From NCBI RefSeq assembly GCF_042684265.1, contig NZ_JBHULB010000017.1:62001-126000 (forward strand): a stretch of DNA of 64,000 nucleotides, given 5' to 3'. How positions within the stretch are numbered: position 1 is the stretch's first letter; each line of letters opens with the position of its first letter. Both the position numbers and the translations under genes were made by a program. The notes under the pieces are model-generated. The model made no database searches. It was given only the letters and a program-made list of their open reading frames with translations, and had not been told where the DNA came from. The DNA is from Croceitalea marina (GTDB taxonomy: Bacteria > Bacteroidota > Bacteroidia > Flavobacteriales > Flavobacteriaceae). Below, one piece after another: positions 53,382-62,742 of the stretch.

Positions 53382-54601
53382 AGCTGATAGATCCAGTTTT
53401 CGGGATTTAGTCTTTTGGTATCTTGGTATAAATAGAACTTTAAACTTGTCGCACCACTGAACCGATTGGTATAAATTTCGCCCAAAGCTTCTTTCGCGGT
53501 TACTTTATCCCCTTTTTGCACATAAATTTTAGAGAGGTTGTAATACATGCTTATGTAATTACCGTGTCTTAGATACACTCCCTTTACTCCCATTTTATTC
53601 GTGAAAATGGTAATAACCTCACCTTCAAAAATAGCCCTTGCCTGTCCTCCCTTATCCGTAGTAATTGTAACACCATTATTTTGGTGTTTTATCCCCGGAT
53701 AAATTTTATCGGCATAAACCCCAAAGCCTTGACTTTTAATTCCTTTTTCGACTGGCCATATCAACTTGCCTTTATTGGAAGAGAAATTATTGGCAATAAG
53801 CTTCGCCTCTGGAGTTAAAGCAAAGGTGGTTGTATTATTACTTCCTGATTTCTTATTTGATGATGCAATGGCCGAACGAATCAATTTTTCTATTTCCCTA
53901 TCGATTCTTCGCGATTCTTTTTTCTTTTTATCTATAGCTTGGGTGTATTTAGACTCGTTCTGCTTGATTGTTTTGAGCAAAGCTTGTTGAGCGCCTATTT
54001 CTTTTGATAAATCGTTTTTAGCCCTTCTATTTTCGGCGAGTAACTGGTCTTTTATTTTTCGTTGTTCGACCAAATCTTTGTTTAAGGTCGATAATTCTTC
54101 CGTCTTGGCCTCGATACTCTCACCTTGCTTTTTGCGATGCTTCGTATATTGCTTCATATACTGTAATCGCTTAAATGCTTGAAAAAAGTTGTCTGCGGAA
54201 AGCAAAAACATCAGCCTGTTATTCTGTGTTTTATTTTGATATGATTTCTGAATCAGCCGTGCGTAGTCATCTTTTAACAGCTCTAAATCTTCACGAAGCT
54301 TACCGATACTTCGCACATTGGCATTAATCTGTCTATTTAAAAGATTTGATTGCTGATTGGTTACCCTAATAAGCTCTTGGCGCACATTTATCTTTCTATC
54401 TAGGGCATCCATCTGTTCGAGAACATTACCTTTCTCCTGTTTCTCTTCGGAAAGCAGCCTATTCATTTCACGAATTTCCTTTTGAAGTTTGGCACGTTTG
54501 GCTTCTAAAGCTTTTTGCTGGCTGGTCTGCGCATTTAGTCCCACAGAAAAGAGTAAGGCAACTACTAAAAATACGATATGGCGGCCAAGTAGTTTTCTCA
54601 T
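53378..54601 (-). CDS. EnvC-like murein hydrolase activator (degenerate M23 domain)
   Basis: A 407-residue exported protein (signal FLVVALLFSVGLNA). Residues 25-260 are a long coiled coil (KALEAKRAKLQKEIREMNRLL and following), as in EnvC. Residues 285-405 are an M23/LytM-like domain, but the zinc-binding positions are not conserved: the HxxxD site reads HQNNG, and the HxH site reads YYNL. The loss of ligands fits EnvC-type activators rather than an active peptidase. It overlaps the acyl-CoA thioesterase by four bases and follows the DUF4292 gene by one base. Confidence 0.83.
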   Translation of the reverse strand: MRKLLGRHIVFLVVALLFSVGLNAQTSQQKALEAKRAKLQKEIREMNRLLSEEKQEKGNVLEQMDALDRKINVRQELIRVTNQQSNLLNRQINANVRSIGKLREDLELLKDDYARLIQKSYQNKTQNNRLMFLLSADNFFQAFKRLQYMKQYTKHRKKQGESIEAKTEELSTLNKDLVEQRKIKDQLLAENRRAKNDLSKEIGAQQALLKTIKQNESKYTQAIDKKKKESRRIDREIEKLIRSAIASSNKKSGSNNTTTFALTPEAKLIANNFSSNKGKLIWPVEKGIKSQGFGVYADKIYPGIKHQNNGVTITTDKGGQARAIFEGEVITIFTNKMGVKGVYLRHGNYISMYYNLSKIYVQKGDKVTAKEALGEIYTNRFSGATSLKFYLYQDTKRLNPENWIYQL

Positions 54602-54602
54602 A

Positions 54603-55385
54603 TCACTCTAAAACTATCTCTTCAAAACCTTTCGGTATTTTATATGGAAAATTCAATTGTTTGCCAAACTCCATCCCCCTATAAGATAGGTCTATCTTGG
54701 TTGTATCGTCCTTATTTATCACTTCAATAGCTATTGTGGTAGGAAGCACTTTTGTGTCTACATCTTGGTATTGATAGTTCATTTTCAAAATCCTATTTTC
54801 CCAAGGCTGTGATAATTCTTGCGCGGCTACTTTAAAGTTCTTAGGTTCTAAAAAGAAAACGATCTTGAATAGATCATTCAGCTTTTTTGGTTCAAGGCGA
54901 TATTTGGCATCAACTATTTCAGAAGCGTATTTTTCAGTTCTTAAATCTAAAACTGCATTGCCAAGCAATAGATTCTGAACCTTTGAAAAGTCCAGATCGG
55001 TACCCAATAAATTACTGAGATAAGAAAAGTCGCCATCAAAATATTCATTTTGCAATTTGTTGTAGAAAGAGACCCTGTTATTTGTAATTATTGCTTTTAC
55101 AACAGGGATTGGAGAACTACTGATCCAAATTGTACTGTCCTTTTGCATTCTAAGATTAACCGTAAAACCTTGAGAAGATTTTCCATCATCATAGTCAATC
55201 TTTATTCTACCACTTAAGGTCTGAAAGTCCAATTCATTCTGATAATGATTCGAGATAATCCTTTTAGTAGTTAACGACTCATCAACCTCGCCTGCAGCTA
55301 TTGTTTTGGTCGATTTACACGAAGTAATAAAAACCAAAAGCGATACCAAACCTATTCTTTGTAGTATTTTAAAGGTAGTGCTCAT
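54603..55385 (-). CDS. DUF4292 lipoprotein
   Basis: A 260-residue exported lipoprotein (signal MSTTFKILQRIGLVSLLVFITSC, lipobox ITSC). The body is beta-rich, with LSGRIKIDYDDGKSSQGFTVNLR and KDSTIWISSSPIPVVKAI, resembling the LolA/LolB-like lipid-handling folds. Family role not known. It is in a conserved envelope run, two bases from the TPR gene and one base from the EnvC-like gene. Confidence 0.85.
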   Translation of the reverse strand: MSTTFKILQRIGLVSLLVFITSCKSTKTIAAGEVDESLTTKRIISNHYQNELDFQTLSGRIKIDYDDGKSSQGFTVNLRMQKDSTIWISSSPIPVVKAIITNNRVSFYNKLQNEYFDGDFSYLSNLLGTDLDFSKVQNLLLGNAVLDLRTEKYASEIVDAKYRLEPKKLNDLFKIVFFLEPKNFKVAAQELSQPWENRILKMNYQYQDVDTKVLPTTIAIEVINKDDTTKIDLSYRGMEFGKQLNFPYKIPKGFEEIVLE

Positions 55386-55387
55386 TT

Positions 55388-56329
55388 TTAAAATCCTGGT
55401 TTTATCTTACTAAGGTACAGATTTGCCTTTGAAAAATTACTCATCTTGGTACAGGCATCCGCTAGGGTTTGATATATTTTGTTTGCCAACGGGATATCGT
55501 CGAAAAGGTAGTCTAAAGCACCTTCTAAAACCTCTATGGCCTGACTATTTTTATTATTCTTATGAAGTGATAACCCATATGCATAGTAAAAATAGGGCTG
55601 TAATGGATACGCTTCTACCGCATCTCTAGCGGTATTCTCAACTATTCGGTATTGCTCCATCTTCAGTTGGTTCTTAATATTCATCTCCAGACCTTTTGAA
55701 GTGGGTTCACTCGCAACAATAAAGCCACTTGTGGATTTTACTTGGGTATTTTGCTTGTTTTTATTCTTGGCGTCATCTATTCTAGCCAATAAATTATCTT
55801 TAAAAGTAGATTTTTTTATACCTTTCAGTATATCGATGGCGCTTTGATATTGTTTCTTTCTAAAATAGATTAAAGCGAGGTTTTTTTGAAGGTTGACATC
55901 GTCAAAAGGCAATGTAAATTTAACCTCATTCATCGTGCTGGATTGTTTTTCCAATAAGGTAAAAAGTGTGTCTAAATACCAATAATTTTCTGGTTCTGAG
56001 ATGATGCTTTCAACAGCATATTGTTGCCCCAAAATATATTTTTTATCTAAAAGATAGGCTTTTGCCAACTCGTGGTTTATAACATTATTCTCGGGTTGCA
56101 GCCTTTTACATTCTAGAAAAAGGTTAATGGAGCGGTCATAGTTTTGAATTCCCTTTTGTTTTAGGGCCTCAAAGAATTTTTCTTGAAACTCATCGGTATA
56201 TTCCTCTAGAAAGACCTCAGCACTTTCCTCTTCTTCAATGATTTTAGAAGGTTCTTCTTGGGCGCAGGCAATTTGTAACGTGCAAATGCACATTAAAATA
56301 AATCCTATACAAAAGAATATGTTTTTCAT
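55388..56329 (-). CDS. Exported tetratricopeptide-repeat protein
   Basis: A 313-residue secreted protein from ATG at 56329 (MKNIFFCIGFILMCICTLQI, cleavage near AQEE); an upstream start is rejected. Helical repeats include VINHELAKAYLLDKKYILGQ, LALIYFRKKQYQSAIDILKG and YFYYAYGLSLHKNNKNSQAI, typical of TPRs that bind protein partners in the periplasm. The partner is unknown. Operon-linked to the DUF4292 gene (two-base gap). Confidence 0.84.
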   Translation of the reverse strand: MKNIFFCIGFILMCICTLQIACAQEEPSKIIEEEESAEVFLEEYTDEFQEKFFEALKQKGIQNYDRSINLFLECKRLQPENNVINHELAKAYLLDKKYILGQQYAVESIISEPENYWYLDTLFTLLEKQSSTMNEVKFTLPFDDVNLQKNLALIYFRKKQYQSAIDILKGIKKSTFKDNLLARIDDAKNKNKQNTQVKSTSGFIVASEPTSKGLEMNIKNQLKMEQYRIVENTARDAVEAYPLQPYFYYAYGLSLHKNNKNSQAIEVLEGALDYLFDDIPLANKIYQTLADACTKMSNFSKANLYLSKIKPGF

Positions 56330-56392
56330 AAGTGTTATTACCCTTAGCCTGCGCTCAGGGAAACAAATCAATATAAATTTTATTTTATTTTT

Positions 56393-56473
56393 ATACACCC
56401 CTAAAGTCCCCTTAAGTGGACAATCTTAACTACGACCATAAAAGTTCTCTCCTTTGGAGCAGATATAGGAGAG
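56393..56473. repeat. Repeat-like intergenic segment after the nucleotidyltransferase gene
   Basis: Holds CCCCTAAAGTCCCCTTAAG near its left end and an inverted pair CTCTCC (56447-56452) and GGAGAG (56468-56473). CCTTTGGAG at 56451-56459 recurs in reverse complement (CTCCAAAGG) at about 60440. No gene and no T run. Confidence 0.4.
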
Positions 56474-56475
56474 AC

Positions 56476-57492
56476 CTACTCCAATACGGAATAATCACCA
56501 ATACTAATGGTTTCAAAATTGCCATTGTATTTTACGTGATTTCCAATCATAGCATTGTCCAAATTAGCATTTTTGATAGTAGTATGGCTTTGGATTATAC
56601 TATTTTTAACGGTTGATTCTTCAATCACTGTATCCGCACCTATCGATACAAAAGGACCGATAGTAGTATTTTTTAAGACTACATTTTCGCCAATAAAACA
56701 AGGCTCTATAATATTTGCATTCTCCTTTTTAATGGAAGTCGAAATCATGTTTTCTCCATCTTTCTCTAAAAAGCCTAGCATTCGCTGATTGGTTTCTACG
56801 GTTACTTTTTTGTTTCCACAATCCATCCACTCATCTACTTGACCAGTAACAAATTTCTTGCCATCTGCCATCATACGCTTTATACCATCATTAATCTGAT
56901 ACTCTCCGCCATTGATTACATTGTTGTCTAAAACATATTGCAACTCCGTTTTAAGTGCTCCAACATCTTTAAAATAGTAGATTCCGATAACAGCTAAATC
57001 TGATACAAATTCTTCTGGTTTTTCTACCAGTTCCACAATCTCATTAGCATCATTTAGTTTAACAACTCCAAAAGCTTCTGGTTGGTCAACTTGTTTTACC
57101 CAAATAACGCTGTCCGCATCTTTATCTAGATTAAACTCCGCTCGTATTAAAGTATCCGCATAAGCAATTACCGCTGGCCCACTTAAAGAAGGTGCTGCAC
57201 TCATAATAGCGTGTCCAGTGCCTAGAGGTTGGTCTTGCCTATAGATAGATGCCTTTGCGCCTAATTCTTCAGCTAAAGCCGTTAAACTTGCTACAACATC
57301 ATCTCCAAAAAAGGCAGGATCACCAAGAATAAAAGCTACTTCTTCTATTGGTTCGCCAAGCACCTTTGCAATATCGCTCACTAATCGGTGCACAATAGGT
57401 TTACCTGCTACTGGAATTAATGGTTTTGGAACCGTTAAACTATGCGGTCGTAATCTTGAGCCTCTGCCAGCCATTGGTACTATTATTTTCAT
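56476..57492 (-). CDS. Sugar-1-phosphate nucleotidyltransferase
   Basis: A 338-residue enzyme that makes NDP-sugars. The N-terminal domain has the classic loop MKIIVPMAGRGSRLRPHSLT, then PLIPVAGKPIVHRLV and LGTGHAIMSAAPSL, VIAYADTLI and VEKPEEFVSD. The C-terminal part from about residue 250 has left-handed beta-helix hexapeptides (ANIIEPCFIGENVVLKNTTI). Exact sugar (glucose, mannose or other) not clear. It lies in the envelope run between the TPR gene and dut. Confidence 0.88.
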   Translation of the reverse strand: MKIIVPMAGRGSRLRPHSLTVPKPLIPVAGKPIVHRLVSDIAKVLGEPIEEVAFILGDPAFFGDDVVASLTALAEELGAKASIYRQDQPLGTGHAIMSAAPSLSGPAVIAYADTLIRAEFNLDKDADSVIWVKQVDQPEAFGVVKLNDANEIVELVEKPEEFVSDLAVIGIYYFKDVGALKTELQYVLDNNVINGGEYQINDGIKRMMADGKKFVTGQVDEWMDCGNKKVTVETNQRMLGFLEKDGENMISTSIKKENANIIEPCFIGENVVLKNTTIGPFVSIGADTVIEESTVKNSIIQSHTTIKNANLDNAMIGNHVKYNGNFETISIGDYSVLE

Positions 57493-57552
57493 AAAACTGC
57501 CTGCAAAACAGGTATCTTTTAGTTAGTATTTATTTTCAATTTAGGTTTCGCA

Positions 57553-57575
57553 TCTCGACTCCGCTCGATATGACA
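57553..57575 (+). repeat. Short dispersed intergenic repeat, copy 2
   Basis: The TCTCGACTCCGCTCGATATG unit, same type as 8852-8874 and 58866-58888, lies between the nucleotidyltransferase and dut genes in the same plus orientation as copy 3. Confidence 0.6.
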
Positions 57576-57593
57576 GCGCAACCTGACATTCCA

Positions 57594-58034
57594 TCATTTG
57601 GTGCCTGTTGAACCAAAGCCTCCTTCACCACGAGAGGTCTCGGACAATACTGTTACTTCGTTCCAATCTGCGCGTTCGTGTTTGGCAATCACCAATTGTG
57701 CAACACGCTCGCCATCTTCAATAATAAAATCTTCATTTGATAGGTTTACCAAAATAACGCCTATCTCACCGCGATAATCGGCATCTACTGTTCCCGGGGC
57801 GTTAAGCACCGTAATGCCTTTTTTAGCCGCCAAACCGCTTCTAGGTCTAACCTGTGCTTCAAAGCCAACTGGCAACTCAATGAAAAGACCGGTTTTTACA
57901 ATGATTCTTTCTAAAGGTTTTAACGTTATTGCTTCAGAAATATTGGCTCTTAAATCCATACCAGCAGAAGCATTTGTTTCGTAATGCGGTAATGGGTGTT
58001 TTGATTTGTTGATGATGTTTATTTTCATATTCAT
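57594..58034 (-). CDS. dut: Deoxyuridine 5'-triphosphate nucleotidohydrolase
   Basis: A 146-residue trimeric dUTPase that turns dUTP into dUMP, keeping uracil out of DNA. All five family motifs are visible: AGMDLRAN, RPRSGLAAKKGI, NAPGTVDADYRGEIGVILVN, GERVAQLVIAK and RGEGGFGSTG at the C-terminus. M1 at 58034 and M3 at 58028 are both possible starts. It lies between two short repeats, with DUF6090 directly upstream. Confidence 0.95.
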   Translation of the reverse strand: MNMKINIINKSKHPLPHYETNASAGMDLRANISEAITLKPLERIIVKTGLFIELPVGFEAQVRPRSGLAAKKGITVLNAPGTVDADYRGEIGVILVNLSNEDFIIEDGERVAQLVIAKHERADWNEVTVLSETSRGEGGFGSTGTK

Positions 58035-58061
58035 TTCTGTCTGTTCGAGGGGACAACTTTA

Positions 58062-58805
58062 TTAATCTTGCTTTTCTATTTCTTCTTCTAATACATTAAT
58101 GATTGACACCATTTCTTCTCTTAAAACTGGGCCTTCCTCAAAAATAGATCCCATCCAGCCTCTAAGTTGTTGCATGAGTTTATCAAATTCAAAAGATTTA
58201 AATAACCTAATATATTTGTCTTTCACTTTTTCCGATTCTAAAATATCTTTTGAATCAAAATTAAAATCTTTTAATGGCTGTTTTAATAGAAAAGGATATA
58301 ATAGTTGTTTAGAAAACTCTCTCGCTTGATGCTCTTCTTCCTGATAATCTTTTATAAGGTCTTGAATAGTAGCTAATTTGGTTTTCAAACTATCATTAGA
58401 GATTAATTCTATTTTGCCTGAGCCTATTACAGAATTATAAATACCTTGAAAAGGGTCAAATGTCCAATTAGCATTTATTGTATTCATTAATGTTACTAAA
58501 CTATCTGCTGATAGTGTTTGTAATTCTGTAGACATTACATTTTCTATAGCCTTTTTGCGTTTTAATTGACTATTGTAAATAACATCGAATTTTTTTAAGT
58601 TTTTACTAAACTCCTGATGAAGGCTTTTCATCACTTTAAGCTCTTCTTTTTTAAGCTCGCGATTGTTATTCCAAGTATTCACTTGTAGTGCCAACAAAAT
58701 ACCTATCATTACTAGAACAATCTCGCCTATGGCATATTTTAAATACTTGCCCAGCTTATTCTCATTGAGCGCGCGGTTTCTTATTTTATTGAAGAGTTTT
58801 ATCAT
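58062..58805 (-). CDS. DUF6090 family membrane protein
   Basis: A 247-residue protein from ATG at 58805 (MIKLFNKIRNRALNENKLGK). One transmembrane helix (IGEIVLVMIGILLALQVNTW) is followed by a long helical, coiled-coil-prone periplasmic or cytoplasmic region. This is the Bacteroidota-specific DUF6090 pattern. Function unknown. It sits in the envelope run and is bounded by short repeats at 57553 and 58866, with dut included. Confidence 0.82.
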   Translation of the reverse strand: MIKLFNKIRNRALNENKLGKYLKYAIGEIVLVMIGILLALQVNTWNNNRELKKEELKVMKSLHQEFSKNLKKFDVIYNSQLKRKKAIENVMSTELQTLSADSLVTLMNTINANWTFDPFQGIYNSVIGSGKIELISNDSLKTKLATIQDLIKDYQEEEHQAREFSKQLLYPFLLKQPLKDFNFDSKDILESEKVKDKYIRLFKSFEFDKLMQQLRGWMGSIFEEGPVLREEMVSIINVLEEEIEKQD

Positions 58806-58865
58806 ATGTATTTCCCGCAAAAGTGGGAATCTTTAATGTTATTTAACTAATATGCTTCATTTGCA

Positions 58866-58888
58866 CTTCGACTCCGCTCAATGTGACA
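58866..58888 (+). repeat. Short dispersed intergenic repeat, copy 3
   Basis: The unit CTTCGACTCCGCTCAATGTG and flank, closely related to 57553-57575 (same orientation) and 8852-8874. It lies 12 bases before the flippase stop. Confidence 0.6.
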
Positions 58889-58899
58889 CTCAGCATATT

Positions 58900-60357
58900 T
58901 TATATTTTTTTATTTAAAAATATCACCTTTAACTTATCACCTTCCAGTTTGTAAATGAGAGCCAAAAATACTAAAAGAAGGATGCAGCCTGCAATTAAGT
59001 TTCGGTTAAACACATAAAAAGAAAGTGTAGAAAATACTATTGACAATCCTCCATAAAAGAAGATTTTACGCATGTTATATGGGATGGGGTAATGCTTTCT
59101 CCCAAAATAATAAGACAGACTCATCATAGTGCCATAAGCAACTAATGTTGCCATCGCAGAAGCCATATATCCGATTCTAGGAATAAAGATAAAATTGATA
59201 AGCAAAGTCAAAATAGCACCTATGGAAGATATATATGCACCATACTTTGTTCTATCTGTTATTTTGTACCATACCGATAGGTTATGGTAAATGCCCAGAC
59301 AGAAGCTGGCCAATAGAATAATCGGTACTATTTCCAAGGCTTCTCTAAGTGACTCATTTCTAATTAAAATTGGAGAGAGTACATCTATAAATACAACAAC
59401 TGCAAGCAGGATAGAACTTCCTAAAATCACAAAATAGTTTGTGATTTGTGCATAGGTTTTTTGGGGATTTTCAGTTTTTGCGTGACTAAAAAAGAATGGT
59501 TCAACTCCCATTCTAAAAGCTGTTCCAAAAAGAGTCATAAATAAAGCTAGTTTATAGCATGCACCATACTTACCAGCTTCACTATCGGAAACTAATTCTG
59601 TCAATAGTATTTTATCTACCACTTCATTAATGGTAAAAGCAACACCGGCAATCATAACGGGACCAGCATACTTTAGCATTTGCTTTAATAACCCAAAATC
59701 AAAAGAATAGTTTCGTTTTATGTATGTAGGAAGCAAGATTAAAAGAGTAACTGCACTGGCAATAACATTTGAAATAAAAATGTAATTAATTTCATTGCCT
59801 TCTTTATAAATAGCATTAAATACACTTTCCGAATTGTCACTTACTAGTTGAGGTAATAGTAATAAAAAGAAAATATTGAGCCCTAAATTAATAGCTACAT
59901 TAACTGTCTTTAGCACTGCGTATTTCATTGGTTTTTCATTTGCACGTAAAAGTGCAAATGGAATAATTACCAATGCATCCAAAACTAGAATATAAGACGT
60001 GAATTTGATGTATTCTACATTAATATTCGTTAATTCTGATAACAAATCTTTAAAAACTAACGCAATTACCAGAAATAAAATTGAGGTGCAAACTAATGAA
60101 ACTAATGAGGTGGAAACCACCTTGTTTTTATCATTAGTCTTATGATAAAACCGAAAGAATGCAGTCTCCATTCCATATGCCAAAAAAACATTGAAAATGG
60201 CTATCCAGGCATAAATATTAATGTATTCTCCGTAACCTGAAGCTTGCTCAAAAACTGAGGTATATAGTGGGAGTAAGAATACAGAGAGCATTCTCGGCAA
60301 CACTGTTGCTAAACCATAAATGGCCGTTTGTTTAAACAGCTTTTTGAGCGGATTCAC
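58900..60357 (-). CDS. Polysaccharide flippase (MATE-like, Wzx-type)
   Basis: A 485-residue membrane protein with about fourteen transmembrane helices. The N-terminus is MNPLKKLFKQTAIYGLATVLPRML. Typical family stretches are FAYGMETAFFRFYHKTN, YAGPVMIAGVAFTINEVVDKILL and FGTAFRMGVEPFFFSHAKTE. It likely flips lipid-linked glycans across the inner membrane. It begins the run that includes dut and the nucleotidyltransferase. Confidence 0.88.
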   Translation of the reverse strand: MNPLKKLFKQTAIYGLATVLPRMLSVFLLPLYTSVFEQASGYGEYINIYAWIAIFNVFLAYGMETAFFRFYHKTNDKNKVVSTSLVSLVCTSILFLVIALVFKDLLSELTNINVEYIKFTSYILVLDALVIIPFALLRANEKPMKYAVLKTVNVAINLGLNIFFLLLLPQLVSDNSESVFNAIYKEGNEINYIFISNVIASAVTLLILLPTYIKRNYSFDFGLLKQMLKYAGPVMIAGVAFTINEVVDKILLTELVSDSEAGKYGACYKLALFMTLFGTAFRMGVEPFFFSHAKTENPQKTYAQITNYFVILGSSILLAVVVFIDVLSPILIRNESLREALEIVPIILLASFCLGIYHNLSVWYKITDRTKYGAYISSIGAILTLLINFIFIPRIGYMASAMATLVAYGTMMSLSYYFGRKHYPIPYNMRKIFFYGGLSIVFSTLSFYVFNRNLIAGCILLLVFLALIYKLEGDKLKVIFLNKKI

Positions 60358-60373
60358 TAGAAAAGTGCATTTA

Positions 60374-60401
60374 AAAGAAACCCCGAAGTTAAACTTCGGG
60401 G
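60374..60401 (-). terminator. Terminator of the 60459 lipoprotein gene
   Basis: CCCCGAAG (60381-60388) pairs with CTTCGGGG (60394-60401), with a five-base loop. On the minus strand the hairpin is followed by TTTCTTTT. It separates the lipoprotein gene from the flippase operon. Confidence 0.7.
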
Positions 60402-60458
60402 CTATATGTTGTTATAAAAGTAGTCATAAACCTCCTTTCTCCAAAGGCTGGTCTTCTG

Positions 60459-60953
60459 CTATTGATAAATCAATGGCTTTTTTTCTTTTACACCTTCTAT
60501 TTTGAAATACTTTATTTGGTCGCCATCTGCATAGCTCACTACACACTCATCAGCAGAAATTTCAAAAGGGAATTTTTCCTGCAACTTGGGAGGTTTATTA
60601 CCAACTTCTTGTTTAGCATCTTCATGCATAATGATATCTTGTTTTTCAGAATTTACCTTCATGAAATTTGCCGTTGCAATCCAGTTACCTTCCCTTGTTT
60701 CCATGTTGATATCAGCAATTTTACCTCTAAAAAAAGCTTGTTGCATTTTGATGTTGTCCATTTTATCTGAAAGCACAGGTATTTCCAGTTTTATTCCAGA
60801 CCCACTTTCAGGCCTACCTCCAGTCCATGATTGACAGGTAGCTTGGCCCATTTCAAAGGGTGCGTTTTTAACCAGTTTTTTTTGTGATGAACATCCTGAT
60901 AAGGAAAAGACCATTGCTAAGATTGTATAGGTAAAGATTCTCATATGTCTCAT
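60459..60953 (-). CDS. Hypothetical lipoprotein
   Basis: A 164-residue exported lipoprotein (MRIFTYTILAMVFSLSGC after an optional three-residue extension; start at 60953 or 60944). Lipobox LSGC. The mature region is mostly beta, with TCQSWTGGRPESGSGIKLEI and EKFPFEISADECVVSY. No family recognised. It is divergent from the sulfatase gene and has its own terminator. Confidence 0.7.
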   Translation of the reverse strand: MRHMRIFTYTILAMVFSLSGCSSQKKLVKNAPFEMGQATCQSWTGGRPESGSGIKLEIPVLSDKMDNIKMQQAFFRGKIADINMETREGNWIATANFMKVNSEKQDIIMHEDAKQEVGNKPPKLQEKFPFEISADECVVSYADGDQIKYFKIEGVKEKKPLIYQ

Positions 60954-61074
60954 TTAACGATTATAAAGATACTAAACCAAAAGTAGTGCCAAAATTCGGT
61001 TTTACTCTTTCTCCATTACGATTAATATATTTTATATCTTGTTGTTCTCATATGAACTTCCTTTATCCTCTAAA

Positions 61075-62721
61075 ATGAAAACATCAATTCTAAAAATAGC
61101 CTTTTTAGTTATTATTACTGCCCAATTTTCCTGTAAGGAAAAAGTGAAGGAGGTTGCTGTAAAATCTCGCCCCAATATTATTTTCATAATGTCAGATGAT
61201 CATGCCTACCAAGCCATTAGCGCATATAATAGTCATTTAATTCAAACTCCGAACATCGATAGAATTGCAAAAGAAGGTATAACCTTTACAAACGCCTGTG
61301 TTACGAACTCAATCTGTGCCCCTTCTAGGGCGACTATTCTTACCGGCAAGCATACCCATATCAATGGGAAGACAGACAATCGACGGCCTTTTGATACAAC
61401 ACAGGTTACTTTTCCAGAGATATTTCAAAAAGCGGGTTACCAAACTGCTATGTATGGAAAATTACATTTTGGCAATAATCCAAAAGGGGTTGATGATTAT
61501 ATGATTCTACCTGGACAAGGAAACTATATAAATCCCGATTTCATTACAAAAACAGGTGATACTATAAGAAAAGAAGGTTATGTGACCGATGTTATTACAG
61601 ACTTAACGCTCGAATGGCTAGAAAAGAAACGAGATACTGCAAAGCCATTTATGTTAATGTATCTACATAAAGCACCACACAGACCATGGTGGCCAAGACC
61701 GGATAAATTTGAAGAGTATCTGTCTAAAAAATTTCCTGAGCCAACCTCTCTTTTTGATAGCTACGAAAATCGAGGTACTGCAGCAAGAACAGCAGAAATG
61801 AACTTGCTCACAGACATGATGTATAACCATGATAGTAAAATTCGCCCAGAACTGACAAAAAAAATGAACCCACTTCCGCTGGTTCCTGAATATGAAGGAG
61901 GTTTTGACAAGCCTTATACTGACAGAATCAATGCAGAACAAAAAGTAGCGTACGACCCTATTTTGGATAAAATCAACAAAGATTTTGAAGAAAACTGGCC
62001 CAAAATGACCAAAAAAGAGAAAATGAGCTGGAAGTATCAACGCTATATGCAAGATTATTTGGCTTGTGTTTCTTCTGTTGATGATAATGTTGGTCGAGTT
62101 CTGGATTATTTAGATGAGAACAAACTGACTGACAATACTATAGTAATTTACACCTCAGATCAAGGGTTTTACTTAGGAGAACATGGTTGGTTTGACAAAA
62201 GGTTTATTTATAATGAATCATTTAAGACTCCTCTTTTAATTCGTTGGCCAAATGAAATTAAAGCAGGAATATCTAATGAAGAAATGGTGCAAAACTTGGA
62301 TTTTGCTCAAACAATGCTAGAAGCTGCACAAATTCAAGCTCCAAATGATATGCAAGGGGAAAGTCTAATGCCCTTATTGACATCTAACTACACAGATTGG
62401 ACCCGTAATGCGGTATATTACCATTATTACGAATATCCCGCGGTACACCAAGTGAAAAGGCATTACGGCATTGTAACTATTGATTATAAATTGTCCCACT
62501 TTTACTATGATATTGATGAATGGGAACTTTATGACCGAAAAAAAGACCCCAATGAAATGAACAATGTCTATAATGACCCAGCTTATACTGAAATAGTTAC
62601 TGAGCTTAAATTAAAGCTGGATGATTTAAGAGAAAAATATGGTGATTCTGATGAGTTGAACCAAAAATATATCGATATTCATAATGCTAGTAATATTGAT
62701 TCTCCCTTAAATAAGAAATAG
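61075..62721 (+). CDS. Lipoprotein sulfatase (formylglycine-dependent, S1 family)
   Basis: A 548-residue sulfatase from ATG at 61075 (MKTSILKIAFLVIITAQFSC; an earlier in-frame TTG at 61039 is rejected). The signature NSICAPSRATILTG places the modified Cys81, which becomes formylglycine. Calcium-site residues are in NIIFIMSDDHAYQ; KLHFG and KAPHRPWW near substrate positions, and YTSDQGFYLGEHGW with the C-terminal metal ligands. It removes sulfate esters from carbohydrates, probably outside the cell. The exact polysaccharide is unknown; no co-oriented PUL genes are in view. Confidence 0.9.
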   Translation: MKTSILKIAFLVIITAQFSCKEKVKEVAVKSRPNIIFIMSDDHAYQAISAYNSHLIQTPNIDRIAKEGITFTNACVTNSICAPSRATILTGKHTHINGKTDNRRPFDTTQVTFPEIFQKAGYQTAMYGKLHFGNNPKGVDDYMILPGQGNYINPDFITKTGDTIRKEGYVTDVITDLTLEWLEKKRDTAKPFMLMYLHKAPHRPWWPRPDKFEEYLSKKFPEPTSLFDSYENRGTAARTAEMNLLTDMMYNHDSKIRPELTKKMNPLPLVPEYEGGFDKPYTDRINAEQKVAYDPILDKINKDFEENWPKMTKKEKMSWKYQRYMQDYLACVSSVDDNVGRVLDYLDENKLTDNTIVIYTSDQGFYLGEHGWFDKRFIYNESFKTPLLIRWPNEIKAGISNEEMVQNLDFAQTMLEAAQIQAPNDMQGESLMPLLTSNYTDWTRNAVYYHYYEYPAVHQVKRHYGIVTIDYKLSHFYYDIDEWELYDRKKDPNEMNNVYNDPAYTEIVTELKLKLDDLREKYGDSDELNQKYIDIHNASNIDSPLNKK

Positions 62722-62742
62722 CTTAAAATACATTTTCAAATT

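Noticed and set aside
53378..54601. Active M23 endopeptidase
   Set aside because: The zinc ligand positions have been replaced.
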